From Pseudomonadota bacterium (GTDB taxonomy: Bacteria; Pseudomonadota; Alphaproteobacteria; Paracaedibacterales; CAITNM01), in NCBI GenBank assembly GCA_018062345.1, contig JAGOSL010000003.1, positions 60,850-124,849 on the forward strand: a stretch of DNA of 64,000 bases, written 5' to 3'. Below, piece after piece: positions 53,587 through 62,611 of this stretch. Numbering within the stretch: position 1 is the stretch's first letter; each line of letters begins with the position of its first letter. Both the position numbers and the translations under genes were made by a program. Below the pieces are notes generated by a model. The model worked only from the letters and a program-made list of their open reading frames with translations. It ran no database searches and was not told where the DNA came from.

Positions 53587-54150
53587 ATGGAATCGTTTTT
53601 AGCCTTTGTGCATGAATGGGGATATGTTGCTGTTTTTTTAGGTGCCATTGTTGAAGGTGAAACAGTTATTCTCACCGCATCCGCTTTATCGGCCCTAGGG
53701 CATTTAAACTTACATAAAGTTATGGCCATTACTTTTTGTACAACGGTTGTTGTTGATCAAGGGCTCTTCTTAGTGGGCAGACGCTACGGCCCCGCTTTTT
53801 TTGAGCGTTTCCCAAAACTTCGTCATCGCGCTGAAAAAGCTTTTAGGCTTCTTCATCGTTTTGATAAGTGGTTTATTCTAGTTTTTCGCTTCATTTACGG
53901 TATCCGCGTTATCAGCCCTATTGTTATTGGTGCAGCAAATGTTGACCACAAGCGTTTTGCCCCTCTTAACGTGGCTTCAGCTTTTATTTGGACAGTAGTT
54001 AGCTGCTACAGTGGTTATGCCATGGGTGATATGCTTGAATCTCTGCTAAAAAACATTGAAAGAGCTGAGTACTACTTCAAACTCACTTTTGGCATCATTG
54101 CTGTTTCAGCAGTTGTATACTGGTTATGGAAGCGTTACAAAAAGTGCTAG
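53587..54150 (+). CDS. DedA-family membrane protein
   Basis: A 187-residue DedA protein, now linked to lipid carrier or phospholipid flipping. Family signs are the re-entrant VAVFLGAIVEGETVILTASA, the DQGLFLVGRRYG motif and the second re-entrant region FRFIYGIRVISPIVIGAANV with the conserved arginines. Length is normal. It is alone in its transcription unit; ribosome site GGGCCC is poor. Confidence 0.9.
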   Translation: MESFLAFVHEWGYVAVFLGAIVEGETVILTASALSALGHLNLHKVMAITFCTTVVVDQGLFLVGRRYGPAFFERFPKLRHRAEKAFRLLHRFDKWFILVFRFIYGIRVISPIVIGAANVDHKRFAPLNVASAFIWTVVSCYSGYAMGDMLESLLKNIERAEYYFKLTFGIIAVSAVVYWLWKRYKKC

Positions 54151-54260
54151 CTTTCTATCAGTTATGCTTTCTTGGTTTTTTAATTCAAATAATTTTGTTA
54201 ATGTAAAATTAACAGTCAATGTGATAACATATTATTATAAATTACAGCATAGAAAGTTTT

Positions 54261-54854
54261 ATGAAAAACTCTTTCTGCTTAAAATTTTTAAGTTTATGTT
54301 TGCTATTTCAAAAAATATTGGGCGTCGAAGCTGACAATGATTTCATAATTATTTCTAGAGCCTCAACGGAAATCATACACCTAAATTTACCACTTATAAT
54401 AAGTGACGCTGAACAAAGTGAACTCGAAAAATTAACACATGACCTCAAATATAATCGCCTAGATCAGCACCAAGTTGATCGAATATTTTCAAACCTTGCC
54501 AGCTCAAACAAACAATATGCTATGAATTTTTTACTAACCCCCCGTCAGGGACAACTGGCTCCATCTCAATGCCGAATCAGCAAAATATTAAACGAAGCAG
54601 TAATTGCTAATAATCACCAGCTGATAAAATTTCTACTCAACAGAGCACCAGAACAAATACAACCAGACCAGTGGGTCATAAACGAAGTCTTATGGAATGC
54701 TGTTATATATAACCGGGAAACTATAGTAAAATCATTGTTGAATTCTAGTGAAGGGCAATTGTATGCAGATAAAAATGGTATTGGGCACGCGTATCAAAAA
54801 GCCTTAAAAATTGGCCATAGGCATATTATCAATTTGTTTGAACCAGATTGGTAG
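54261..54854 (+). CDS. Secreted ankyrin-like repeat protein
   Basis: A 197-residue protein with a signal peptide (KNSFCLKFLSLCLLFQKILGV). The C-terminal 100 residues contain three degenerate ankyrin-like units of about 33 residues: LNEAVIANNHQLIKFLLNRA, LWNAVIYNRETIVKSLLNSS and YQKALKIGHRHIINLFEPDW, each with the typical A-...-G/N-...-I-LL spacing. Exported ankyrin proteins are typical of intracellular bacteria. Its partners cannot be predicted. Confidence 0.65.
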   Translation: MKNSFCLKFLSLCLLFQKILGVEADNDFIIISRASTEIIHLNLPLIISDAEQSELEKLTHDLKYNRLDQHQVDRIFSNLASSNKQYAMNFLLTPRQGQLAPSQCRISKILNEAVIANNHQLIKFLLNRAPEQIQPDQWVINEVLWNAVIYNRETIVKSLLNSSEGQLYADKNGIGHAYQKALKIGHRHIINLFEPDW

Positions 54855-54935
54855 AAAAAAATACTAAAATTTGGCCATCATGAAAGCCCAGAATTATTTT
54901 CTAATTAGGTTAAATAGCGCTGTCATTTAGCAACC

Positions 54936-55730
54936 TTAAAAATTCATCGATTTTATAAAATCGCTTAAAAAGTTTCTTTTATTCAAAGGAAACGAATTAA
55001 ATGCACTGGTGATAACTATCCATGCATATTGTTGGGAAAGAATTGCTTCTAATTTAGGAATTTTTTGAGTCGCAGGATGTTGATGAAAATATTCTATTAA
55101 ACTATTGGAAAAATTTTTTTTAATAGAATGTTTATCTGTGAAAATAGGGAAAAATTCACTTGTTTCCGTTGGCTGATCAAGAATAATTTTCATGCAATAA
55201 TTAAGTAAAGCGTAGCGCTTTTGAAGGAAAAACTGCAAAGCATATACCAGATCTTTCTTTGATTTTTTTGAATAATTTTCTGGAAAAAAATTTTCCCTCT
55301 CATCTAGATATTTTAAAACGTGTTCGCGCATATACTCTGTTTTTTCTAATGGTTCTTCGTAACTAAAATTATTCATCAGGCTACTTTTTAGCCACATGAA
55401 AAGCTCAGCCGATGTCCTATTGAATTGGTACTGTGTGCGCAAAATTTCTTCAGTTGCACGAATCACATCTTGTGAAAAATTTCCTTCATAAATAGTGAAA
55501 ACAGAAAATGAAACACTACGTTTTTGAGGTTCAGAAAACTCAGAAATTCTTGAGAAACTTCCTTCTGAATTATCAGAGCATGTGGAATCAGAATGCTTAC
55601 GTAATGCTAATCTGCTGCTTTTGCGCACATTATCTGCATCATCTAATTTTGACCAGCAGCAACAGGCATGACTATCTTTCATTCCAGCTAATAACAGCAA
55701 AATCTGCATTAAACTGAAATAATATTTCAT
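54936..55730 (-). CDS. Secreted protein of unknown function
   Basis: A 264-residue protein with a signal peptide and a CCCW run at the mature start, which could be a disulphide or lipid site but lacks a clear lipobox. A serine-rich linker (residues about 35-70) precedes a helical domain. No family recognised. Confidence 0.6.
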   Translation of the reverse strand: MKYYFSLMQILLLLAGMKDSHACCCWSKLDDADNVRKSSRLALRKHSDSTCSDNSEGSFSRISEFSEPQKRSVSFSVFTIYEGNFSQDVIRATEEILRTQYQFNRTSAELFMWLKSSLMNNFSYEEPLEKTEYMREHVLKYLDERENFFPENYSKKSKKDLVYALQFFLQKRYALLNYCMKIILDQPTETSEFFPIFTDKHSIKKNFSNSLIEYFHQHPATQKIPKLEAILSQQYAWIVITSAFNSFPLNKRNFLSDFIKSMNF

Positions 55731-55770
55731 ATTCCTCTATCTCAGATGCGCGTTAATTTCACAATTAAGC

Positions 55771-55800
55771 TTAGCTGATATTTCCTTAATAACAAATGAA
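55771..55800. repeat. 30-bp direct repeat, left copy
   Basis: Identical to 57620-57649; the pair brackets the 51-residue-repeat protein gene. Confidence 0.8.
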
Positions 55801-55862
55801 TAATCCAAAGCATTACCTCACAGTTAATTATTTTTTCCAAAGTGCTTCCTTTGCAGAGGTCC

Positions 55863-55989
55863 CTATGCACCTTTTGCTTCATTTTCTAGCTCTACGCCTT
55901 CAATCAGGTCTCCGCGAATAAACGCACCCAAAAGAGCTGAAGCTCTCTCAGCAGAAGATACTTCTTGCAAAACTTTTAAGTAGCCTTGT
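55863..55989 (-). pseudogene. Frameshifted 3' end of the repeat-protein gene
   Basis: Directly after the stop at 55990 the neighbouring frame stays open and reads KEKGEQGYLKVLQEVSSAER, then ASALLGAFIRGDLIEG, stopping at 55863. The piece GYLKVLQEVSSAERASALLG matches the GYLAELQKYFSFKRALAIYQ part of each repeat in the gene upstream. Loss of one base in the A-rich run at the boundary would join the two. It is the original C-terminus, cut off by a one-base frameshift or a sequencing error. Confidence 0.65.
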
Positions 55990-57597
55990 TCACCTTTTTC
56001 TTTTGATTTTTAGATCATCAAGCATATACTCATAAAGAGACAGCGCCAGCGCCCGATCTCTAGAGAAACTCGCTCCTAGCGCATATAAATAGCCATCTTG
56101 ATTTTTAATCTCAGCGGCAGACATAATTCTCAGAGCTTTGTAGAGTTCTGCGTCAGTAAAGTCAGTCCCAGGTCGGTACGGCGAATTTTGATAAATAGCT
56201 AGTGCTCGCTTAAAAGAAAAATATTTTTGCAGTTCTGCTAAATAGCCATCTTCTGTTCTGTTTGGTGTGTTTTTGAGAAGTTTTATAGCTTTGTCGAGTT
56301 CTGCGTCAGTAAAGTCAGTCCCAGGCCGGTACGGCGATTTTTGATAAATAGCTAGTGCTCGCTTAAAAGAAAAATATTTTTGCATTTCTGCTAAACAGGC
56401 AGCTTCTGTTTCGTCTGGTAGATTTTTGAGAAGTTTTATAGCTCTGTCGAATTCTGCTTCTGTGAAATCAGTCCCAGGCCGGTACGGCGATTTTTGATAA
56501 ATAGCCAGCGCCCGCTCTCTAGAGAAACTCCTTCGTAGCGCATATAAATAGCTATATTGAGTTTTAATCTCAGCGGCAGACATAATTCTCAGAGCTTTTT
56601 CGAATTCTGCTTGTGTGAAATCAGCACCAGGCCGGTGCGGCCAATTTTGATAAAGAGCCAGCGCTCGCGGTTCAGGGAAGTTCTTTTGTAGTTCTGCTAA
56701 ATAGCCATCTTGAGTTTTATTCTCAGCAGCTGATATCACTGCCATAGCTTTTTCGAATTCTGCTTGTGTGAAATCAACCCCAGGTCGATATGACCAGCTT
56801 TGATGAAGAGCTTGGGCGCGTTCAAAAGAAAAATATTTTTGCAGTTCTGTTAAACAAGCGGCTTCTATTTTGTTTGGCGCATTTTTGAGAAGTTTTATAG
56901 CTTTATCAAAGTCTGTCTTTGTGCAATCAGTACCAGGCCGGTGCGGCCAATTTTGATAAAGGGCTAGCGCTCTTGCTTCAGAGAAGTTCTTTTGTAGTTC
57001 TGCTAAATAGCCATCTTGAGTTTTATTCTCAGCAGCTGATATCACTGCCATAGCTTTGTCGAATTCTGCTTTTGTGAAATCAGCACCAGGTCGATGTAAC
57101 CAGATTTGATAAAGAGCTTGAGCTTGTTCAGCAGAAAAATGTTCTGCAATTATTTCTGTGGATACGTTTGGATTTGATTTAAAAATCAAGTTGCATAGGT
57201 CATATTCTTCTTCTTCATACGTAAAATGTTTTCCATCTCTAAATAAGTTTGCTAACTGGTTAGCTTGGGATTTAATAAAAGTACTTAGATTGTTTGAATC
57301 AACATAAATCGCGTTAAAAATAGCTGGTGCGGTTTTTACAGTGTTGCCTACCTTCGCTATGCCTTGTGTTAATTCTATTCGCGAGATGCCATCTAATGGG
57401 GGCTTTAGATTTTCTATGTCAATAATAGAATAGTCTATTAAAGTTATGATGGATTCATGGTTGTCTCCGCAGAGCGTAAAATTACCAACAATACGTCCTT
57501 CGAATCCCACCTCTCCGAAAAATTGTACTTCTAGGCAGCATTCCAGTGGTTTTATTATGATCAGAATAGAAAAAAGAAAGGCGATAATATAGTGCAT
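55990..57597 (-). CDS. Secreted protein of seven 51-residue tandem repeats
   Basis: A 535-residue protein with signal peptide and a cysteine-rich N-terminal domain (about 20-165) followed by seven units of 51 residues (153 bp). Each unit runs (H/Y)RPG-DFT-AEF-KA, a short helix, T-DGYLAELQK-FS-(K/E)RALA-YQ. Two-helix units suggest a superhelical solenoid. The final part of the last unit is lost to a frameshift (55863-55989). The gene lies immediately 3' of the terminase gene on the same strand, flanked by 30-bp direct repeats. Function unknown; a binding scaffold is inferred. Confidence 0.75.
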   Translation of the reverse strand: MHYIIAFLFSILIIIKPLECCLEVQFFGEVGFEGRIVGNFTLCGDNHESIITLIDYSIIDIENLKPPLDGISRIELTQGIAKVGNTVKTAPAIFNAIYVDSNNLSTFIKSQANQLANLFRDGKHFTYEEEEYDLCNLIFKSNPNVSTEIIAEHFSAEQAQALYQIWLHRPGADFTKAEFDKAMAVISAAENKTQDGYLAELQKNFSEARALALYQNWPHRPGTDCTKTDFDKAIKLLKNAPNKIEAACLTELQKYFSFERAQALHQSWSYRPGVDFTQAEFEKAMAVISAAENKTQDGYLAELQKNFPEPRALALYQNWPHRPGADFTQAEFEKALRIMSAAEIKTQYSYLYALRRSFSRERALAIYQKSPYRPGTDFTEAEFDRAIKLLKNLPDETEAACLAEMQKYFSFKRALAIYQKSPYRPGTDFTDAELDKAIKLLKNTPNRTEDGYLAELQKYFSFKRALAIYQNSPYRPGTDFTDAELYKALRIMSAAEIKNQDGYLYALGASFSRDRALALSLYEYMLDDLKIKRKR

Positions 57598-57619
57598 GCA
57601 ATCTCCTTATTATGATACT

Positions 57620-57649
57620 TTAGCTGATATTTCCTTAATAACAAATGAA
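57620..57649. repeat. 30-bp direct repeat, right copy
   Basis: Identical to 55771-55800. It sits between the repeat-protein gene and the terminase gene stop (57656). Confidence 0.8.
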
Positions 57650-57655
57650 CAACAA

Positions 57656-58969
57656 CTACACCCAAACTTTATAGCTATAAGTCCCTTGATTTGATAAGAA
57701 TAAATCCGTTAACCCCCAAACCAGAGCATCTAAACGGTCAGGAGATTTAGCCGAAATCCCAGGTACCCACGAACATAATTGTGCCTCTAACTGGGGCAGG
57801 GGGCTGATATGCTTAACCTTGCCTTGTTCATACAAACTTGCAATAGGTTCTGCGCGAATCGCTTTGCCGCGGGTGGCCCGCACTCCTTTGTAGCTAATGT
57901 TTGGGTTACAGGCCAATAGTAAATCTTTGACCATATCTCCTCCCTTATTCACTTCAGCCACGACCCGGTCAGCCTGATATTTCTCATACAATTCTACGAT
58001 TTTTCGTATCCAGTGTGCTGGTGCAGCTTTGTGTGTTGCATCCTCAAGTACATAAGCATTTTTATTGGTGTGATGGCCAATCACAATAATACCGGTTTCA
58101 TCACTTGTCTCGTTGTTAGTTTCTGAGGGGTCTACAGCTATCACCACACGTTTCCAGTCTTCACTGGGTGGTTTTTCATAAAGAATTTTATCAGGTGCCC
58201 ACAGCGCTCCTTCTGTTTCATCTTGCATCTGTGCATAAATTTCTTGTGCCTCAAGGCGCGTGCCTGCAAATTGCTTATTCAAATTTTTTAAAAATCCTGG
58301 TGCTAAATTAGCGGCATTGTCAAAAGTTGAACCTCTGGTTACTACGCAATCTTCATCATTCATTAGTTGGGTGATCACTGAATTTCTACGTGGTGTTGTT
58401 GTTACAATGCATTTAGGATCAGTGCCCAAACGCAAGCAAAGGTTTAGTTGTTCCCAAAATAGTTCGCTCTTTTTGAATTTTGCCAATTCATCTACCCATG
58501 CCGCATCAAATTGAGGACCGCGCAATCGCTCAGGACGGTCGCCTCCATACAAACGAATTTGCGCGCCGTTTTTAAATTCAATTAACCCATCACCTTTGTG
58601 GTATTTTAGAATTTCTTCCTTGGGTACCACGCTCAGCAAGCCACTTTCTCCTTCCACCATAACCTGACGCGCCTCAATCACTGTTTGCCCTACTAGCGCG
58701 ATGTGTTTATAACGATTGTTCTTAATCCAGTCCCACACAGTTTCTGCGCCGGTACGTGTTTTTCCAAATCCGCGTCCTGCTAAAATTAGCCAAGTATTCC
58801 ACGATTGATGTGTCGGTTCAAGCTGTTCTGGCCGCGCTCGGTCAGACCAATTTTTGCTATTTTTTGCACATAAATATGTTTCATTCTTTCTTATCAGGGC
58901 AGATATTAATTTTTGAAAAATATCTTTTCTTTTCTTAGGCCATTTTCGTGAATTCAGTTCAGCTTGCAT
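57656..58969 (-). CDS. Phage/GTA terminase large subunit
   Basis: The packaging motor that translocates and cuts DNA. The 437-residue protein has the Walker A-like WLILAGRGFGKTRTGAE (residues 60-76), the Walker B/catalytic FDAAWVDELAKF, the coupling TTTPRR, and the C-terminal nuclease with VIAVDPSETNNETSDETGI, RVVAEVNKGGDMV and SPDRLDALVWGL. All appear intact. It belongs ahead of the portal gene (22583-23797) in the canonical order but is separated from it by 34 kb on the same strand. A terminator-like hairpin lies just upstream. Confidence 0.93.
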   Translation of the reverse strand: MQAELNSRKWPKKRKDIFQKLISALIRKNETYLCAKNSKNWSDRARPEQLEPTHQSWNTWLILAGRGFGKTRTGAETVWDWIKNNRYKHIALVGQTVIEARQVMVEGESGLLSVVPKEEILKYHKGDGLIEFKNGAQIRLYGGDRPERLRGPQFDAAWVDELAKFKKSELFWEQLNLCLRLGTDPKCIVTTTPRRNSVITQLMNDEDCVVTRGSTFDNAANLAPGFLKNLNKQFAGTRLEAQEIYAQMQDETEGALWAPDKILYEKPPSEDWKRVVIAVDPSETNNETSDETGIIVIGHHTNKNAYVLEDATHKAAPAHWIRKIVELYEKYQADRVVAEVNKGGDMVKDLLLACNPNISYKGVRATRGKAIRAEPIASLYEQGKVKHISPLPQLEAQLCSWVPGISAKSPDRLDALVWGLTDLFLSNQGTYSYKVWV

Positions 58970-59021
58970 CTGTATTTAAAAAACGTCTTGATCTTTATGG
59001 ATTCAGTATCAAGCCAAACTG

Positions 59022-59060
59022 AAAAAAGCCCCTAAAGATTTTTCTATTTTTTTTAAGGGG
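59022..59060 (-). terminator. Terminator-like hairpin upstream of the terminase gene
   Basis: Stem of about eight bp with one bulge (CCCCTTAAA with TTTAGGGG on the minus strand), A-rich loop, T-run after it. It points the same way as the terminase gene and lies before it, but no minus-strand gene now precedes it, so it is probably a relic of a lost upstream gene. Confidence 0.5.
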
Positions 59061-59158
59061 AATTTTATTCATCTTCGTATTATCCCTAAAAAATAAGAAC
59101 ATTGATTAAACCTCTCTCCCAAATTGCCCCATTCTCTAGCATATGCTACACTCAACAA

Positions 59159-60388
59159 ATGAGTAGATCGTCTAAATCATCACTGCGCTCGCTATTGCGT
59201 TCAACCCCATTCCAACTCTTGCTGTGCATACTTTTTGCTAGCTTATTTGGAAAAATGCTACCTCATGCATTGGTGCGAGGCGCTTATACATTAAGTCTAT
59301 TTTTTATTGATTGCGTGTTATTTCTTTTACCAATCATGATTTTCGCCTACATGTTTAATGCGCTGATTGTCGCTGAAGAAAAGGGTCCAGTGCTGGTTTT
59401 TTCACTGCTTGGGTTGATCTGTATTTCAAATGCTGTGGCACTGTGCTTTGCCTATTCAGTGGGCAGTGTTATAATCCCACACCTGTCTATGCACGTAGGT
59501 ATTACCGAAGTTGCATCTTCAGTGCAACCTTATTTTTACATGCCGTTCAAACATGGAATTCGTTCTGATTATGTTGCATTAAGTGCCTTTGTGATTGCAT
59601 TTTTTTGTGTCAAAGCCAAGGGAAAAATTCATGCCACAGGCGCCATTATTGCATCCATTCATAAACTTCAATCAGCAATTGCTACTTTTTTAAAAAAAGC
59701 ATTTTTACCTATCTTGCCTCTTTATGTATTGGGATTCATGCTGAAAATGAGTAGTGAGGACAAGCTAACATTCCTCTACACAGAATATTTGCATATTTTT
59801 GGTCTGAATCTTGTTGTTAGCTTCTGCTATATCCTAGCTTTATATAAAATTGCCAGCATTGGCTATAAACCCATGCGAAAAATTATTTTCGATATGTTGC
59901 CTGCAGGAATTACAGGATTTTCTACAATGTCTAGCGCGATTACAATGCCAGTTACTCTAGAGTGTGCTGAAAAAAATGTGCAGCATCCAGCATTGGCGCG
60001 CATGGTTGTTCCTACTGCATCAAATATGCACATGCTAGGAGATGATGTAACCATTACTTTAACAGCTCTCACTTTAATTATGGTTAGTGGCGCACCTCTT
60101 CCAAGTTTTATCGATTTCTTGCCGTATGTAGCCGCATTTTGTGTGGCAAAACTTGCATGTGTGGGTATTGCAGGCGCAAGTCTTCTTGTGGTTTTGCCTG
60201 TGCTACAAGAGCATTTGGGATTTTCATCAGAAATGGTCAGCCTTATGACTACTTTATATGCTCTTCACGACCCATTTGGTACCTTTCATAATGTTATGGG
60301 TAACGGCGCATTTTCTCTTTTAGTTGAAAAAATTTTTAAAAAACTTCGCTTAGTTGGTGCAAGGGCGACCAAGCAAAAACTCAAATAG
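59159..60388 (+). CDS. Dicarboxylate/amino acid:cation symporter (SDF/DAACS family)
   Basis: A 409-residue symporter for C4-dicarboxylates or glutamate/aspartate. ATG 59159 is chosen over the upstream TTG frame. Membrane helices fill the sequence; hairpin loop motifs GFSTMSSAITMPVTL and TASNMHMLGDDVTITLTAL match the substrate- and sodium-binding HP1 and TM7 regions of the family. It faces away from the terminase gene. The substrate cannot be told apart further. Confidence 0.82.
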   Translation: MSRSSKSSLRSLLRSTPFQLLLCILFASLFGKMLPHALVRGAYTLSLFFIDCVLFLLPIMIFAYMFNALIVAEEKGPVLVFSLLGLICISNAVALCFAYSVGSVIIPHLSMHVGITEVASSVQPYFYMPFKHGIRSDYVALSAFVIAFFCVKAKGKIHATGAIIASIHKLQSAIATFLKKAFLPILPLYVLGFMLKMSSEDKLTFLYTEYLHIFGLNLVVSFCYILALYKIASIGYKPMRKIIFDMLPAGITGFSTMSSAITMPVTLECAEKNVQHPALARMVVPTASNMHMLGDDVTITLTALTLIMVSGAPLPSFIDFLPYVAAFCVAKLACVGIAGASLLVVLPVLQEHLGFSSEMVSLMTTLYALHDPFGTFHNVMGNGAFSLLVEKIFKKLRLVGARATKQKLK

Positions 60389-60405
60389 CTTCACTTCATT
60401 TGTAA

Positions 60406-61371
60406 TTAACACGGGCGTACCGATTTAATTGGTAATGGAGCTGGTTTTTTCGTAATTTCTGTAGAAGCACCGCCAGGCTCCCACGCTGAGTCAATAGCAG
60501 GTAGCGTTCTGTGATCACGACTATAGATAGAAAGTTTTTTCCCCGATGCGACCAAAAGTCCAGCTTCTGCAGTATCTGCCTGTGGATCAGCAATTTGAGA
60601 ATTTTCCCTAAATGAAGATTGATAAGCACCTTTTAAGCTAATGCCCCAAACACCCCACGCAAAGTGAATATTTTCCCATAAGGTAACCAATGCTTTTTGA
60701 TAAGCTAAATTAGGTTCAATGCCTGGATGGCTTTGAATAATTACAGGTTTAGCTGCACTATTTAATAAACCTGAGAATCCAGGTAAAAAGTCTGTAGGAG
60801 CCCCAATAACAATCGCCCCTCCACCAAGTGGTAACATGGTGTTAATGTAGGGGTCTTGTGAGCCCAACTCAATAACAAGTTTGCAATCAGCTGGAAGAGG
60901 ACCCTGAAACCAATTTCGTGGGTTGCTAGCAGGTCTTTTACTCAATGAAAAGTGCACAGTTGTGCCTTCAGCTGGCGTTGGCAAGGCATAGGCTGCTGAA
61001 GGGTAAGTTGGCGCACACGGACCCGTGAATTCATTTCCTAAAACCATGGTGTCAAAGAAAGAAGCATCTCCATAGATATATAAATGTTTAAGAGTCGTTG
61101 GCAAAGAAGGGGGGGTCCCAATACCCGTATAGCTATTTGTTTGAATTACATTGGGGCCAGGTTCTGAAGCAGATACTGCCAAATTGATGTAGAGCTCCTT
61201 ACAAGTTCGAGATGGATTAATGAAATCGTTAAAGCCTCCTGAGCTTCCCATCAATATGCTATCCGTTCTTTCTCCAGCAATTTCTAGTCCCACAGTGTAA
61301 TGAGTAACAGCATCAAGGCGTAGATTAATGATTGTAAGAAAAGCTAGTATATATCTTAGTTGTTTCATCAT
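60406..61371 (-). CDS. Secreted tandem-family protein, member 1
   Basis: A 321-residue protein with a signal peptide, first in position of three consecutive paralogues (60406, 61583, 62961). Common elements: a D-(S/T)-I-(L/R)-(M/V)-G-(T/S)-(S/A)-GGF start, LP-TLK-LYI-GDA, ALPTPAEGTTVHFSLSKRP, NWFQGPLPADCKLVIE, a GGG-IVIGAP turn, PGFSGLLNSA, SHPGIEPNLA and a C-terminal block. The short beta motifs at regular spacing suggest a beta-helix or leucine-rich-like solenoid. Surface or effector role unknown. Confidence 0.65.
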   Translation of the reverse strand: MMKQLRYILAFLTIINLRLDAVTHYTVGLEIAGERTDSILMGSSGGFNDFINPSRTCKELYINLAVSASEPGPNVIQTNSYTGIGTPPSLPTTLKHLYIYGDASFFDTMVLGNEFTGPCAPTYPSAAYALPTPAEGTTVHFSLSKRPASNPRNWFQGPLPADCKLVIELGSQDPYINTMLPLGGGAIVIGAPTDFLPGFSGLLNSAAKPVIIQSHPGIEPNLAYQKALVTLWENIHFAWGVWGISLKGAYQSSFRENSQIADPQADTAEAGLLVASGKKLSIYSRDHRTLPAIDSAWEPGGASTEITKKPAPLPIKSVRPC

Positions 61372-61544
61372 TATTGAATCTCCCTGGCTTCATAGAACAC
61401 TACCGTTAGAAGTTGGCAATTTTTATGAGCATTTGCGTGTTGCAAACACTTAATAATATTTATAATTAAAAACATTTAATAAATAATTAAATGAAATAAT
61501 TAATATAAATTTTATATTTTAAAATGTCAGAAATTAAAAAAATA

Positions 61545-61571
61545 CCCTTTCGTTTCTAAAAAACGAAAGGG
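61545..61571 (-). terminator. Rho-independent terminator of family member 2
   Basis: Eleven-bp stem (61545-61555 with 61561-61571), five-base loop and an A/T tail giving T's on the minus strand, 12 bp after the stop codon. Confidence 0.85.
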
Positions 61572-61582
61572 CAAACTTTGAC

Positions 61583-62611
61583 TTAATAGTTAAGAGCAGG
61601 GGAAATAGTAATTGCTTGATTTTTAGAAGTTTTAGTAAAGTTACTAACGTTACCGTCTGCAATGCGCACATTAAATTCTGGGAATGGTATTGTAGCAGGA
61701 ACAGAAGCATAAACTGCAACTGAAGCATTTTCTCCAACAGTTATTCCAGCTTCTGCAGTATCTGCAGCCACATCCACAAGGAAAACGCTAGGGGAAGAGC
61801 TAAGAGCAAGTGGATTAACAGCTGCCCTAAATTCAATTTCATGGGCACCAGCAAAGCTAATTCCCTCTACTTTACTTGGGAACACTGTATTTTCACCCAA
61901 ATTTATTACTGCTTTTGTAGATGCTTGGTTAGGTTGTATAGCAGGATGTCTAGTAAATGTAGTAGGTTGAGATATTGCATTTAGCGCTGCAGAGAATCCA
62001 GGTTGTGTTTCTATAGGGGACCCAATGAATACTCGGCCACCATTTACGGGCAGTACAGTTACAAGATGTGGATCTTGTGAGTTAGGTTCAATAGATACTC
62101 TACATTCTGAAGGCAATTCACCTTGGAACCAAAGATTTGGCTCAACCGAAGGGCTATCTGTTAACTGAAAGTGGACAGTTGTGCCCGCGGAAGGTGTTGG
62201 TAAACCATAAGCAGCAGCAGGAAGCGCAGGGCTATAAGGGTATCCACCGAAGCCAGAGTTTCCTAAAACAAGTGTTGCCCAATCAGTAGCGTCACCAATA
62301 ATATACAAGTCCTTAACAGTTGATGGTAGGTAAGTTAGTGCACCAGTTCCATCATAACTTGAAAAAGTCGGAACATTGTTAGCTTCGACAGCGCCACCTG
62401 ATGGCACTAGAGTTATATAAAGTTTGGTAACAGAAGCAGGAGGAGCGGTATAACCATCAAATCCTCCGGCAGTGCCAACACGAATAGTGTCTAATCTTGC
62501 TGTGCTACCATCTATTAGTGCTTCAGGCGAGTAGGCAGTTGCTCCCGCTGTTATTTTTTGGTGCGATGTAAACAAGGCCAATATGGCCAATAAGAGTAGT
62601 TTTTTATTCAT
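61583..62611 (-). CDS. Secreted tandem-family protein, member 2
   Basis: A 342-residue secreted protein with signal peptide (MNKKLLLLAILALFTSHQKITA) and ribosome site AGGAGA. It shows the family blocks AGGFDGYTAPP, YGLPTPSAGTTVHFQLTDSP, NLWFQGELPSECRVSIEPNS, GGRVFIGSP, PGFSAALNAI and HPAIQPNQASTKAVINLGEN. Of the three it is the most neutral in composition, and the fullest in length. It follows member 3 on the same strand after a 349-bp gap with a terminator, so each is transcribed separately. Confidence 0.65.
   Translation of the reverse strand: MNKKLLLLAILALFTSHQKITAGATAYSPEALIDGSTARLDTIRVGTAGGFDGYTAPPASVTKLYITLVPSGGAVEANNVPTFSSYDGTGALTYLPSTVKDLYIIGDATDWATLVLGNSGFGGYPYSPALPAAAYGLPTPSAGTTVHFQLTDSPSVEPNLWFQGELPSECRVSIEPNSQDPHLVTVLPVNGGRVFIGSPIETQPGFSAALNAISQPTTFTRHPAIQPNQASTKAVINLGENTVFPSKVEGISFAGAHEIEFRAAVNPLALSSSPSVFLVDVAADTAEAGITVGENASVAVYASVPATIPFPEFNVRIADGNVSNFTKTSKNQAITISPALNY

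Noticed and set aside
56040-57100. Regularly spaced DNA repeats considered as a CRISPR array
   Set aside because: The 153-bp units are contiguous, in frame and translate to a 51-residue protein repeat; there are no spacers and no cas genes.
57500-57520. TTCGAATCC sequence resembling a tRNA T-loop
   Set aside because: It lies within the coding sequence of the repeat protein and no acceptor stem or anticodon arm can be drawn around it.
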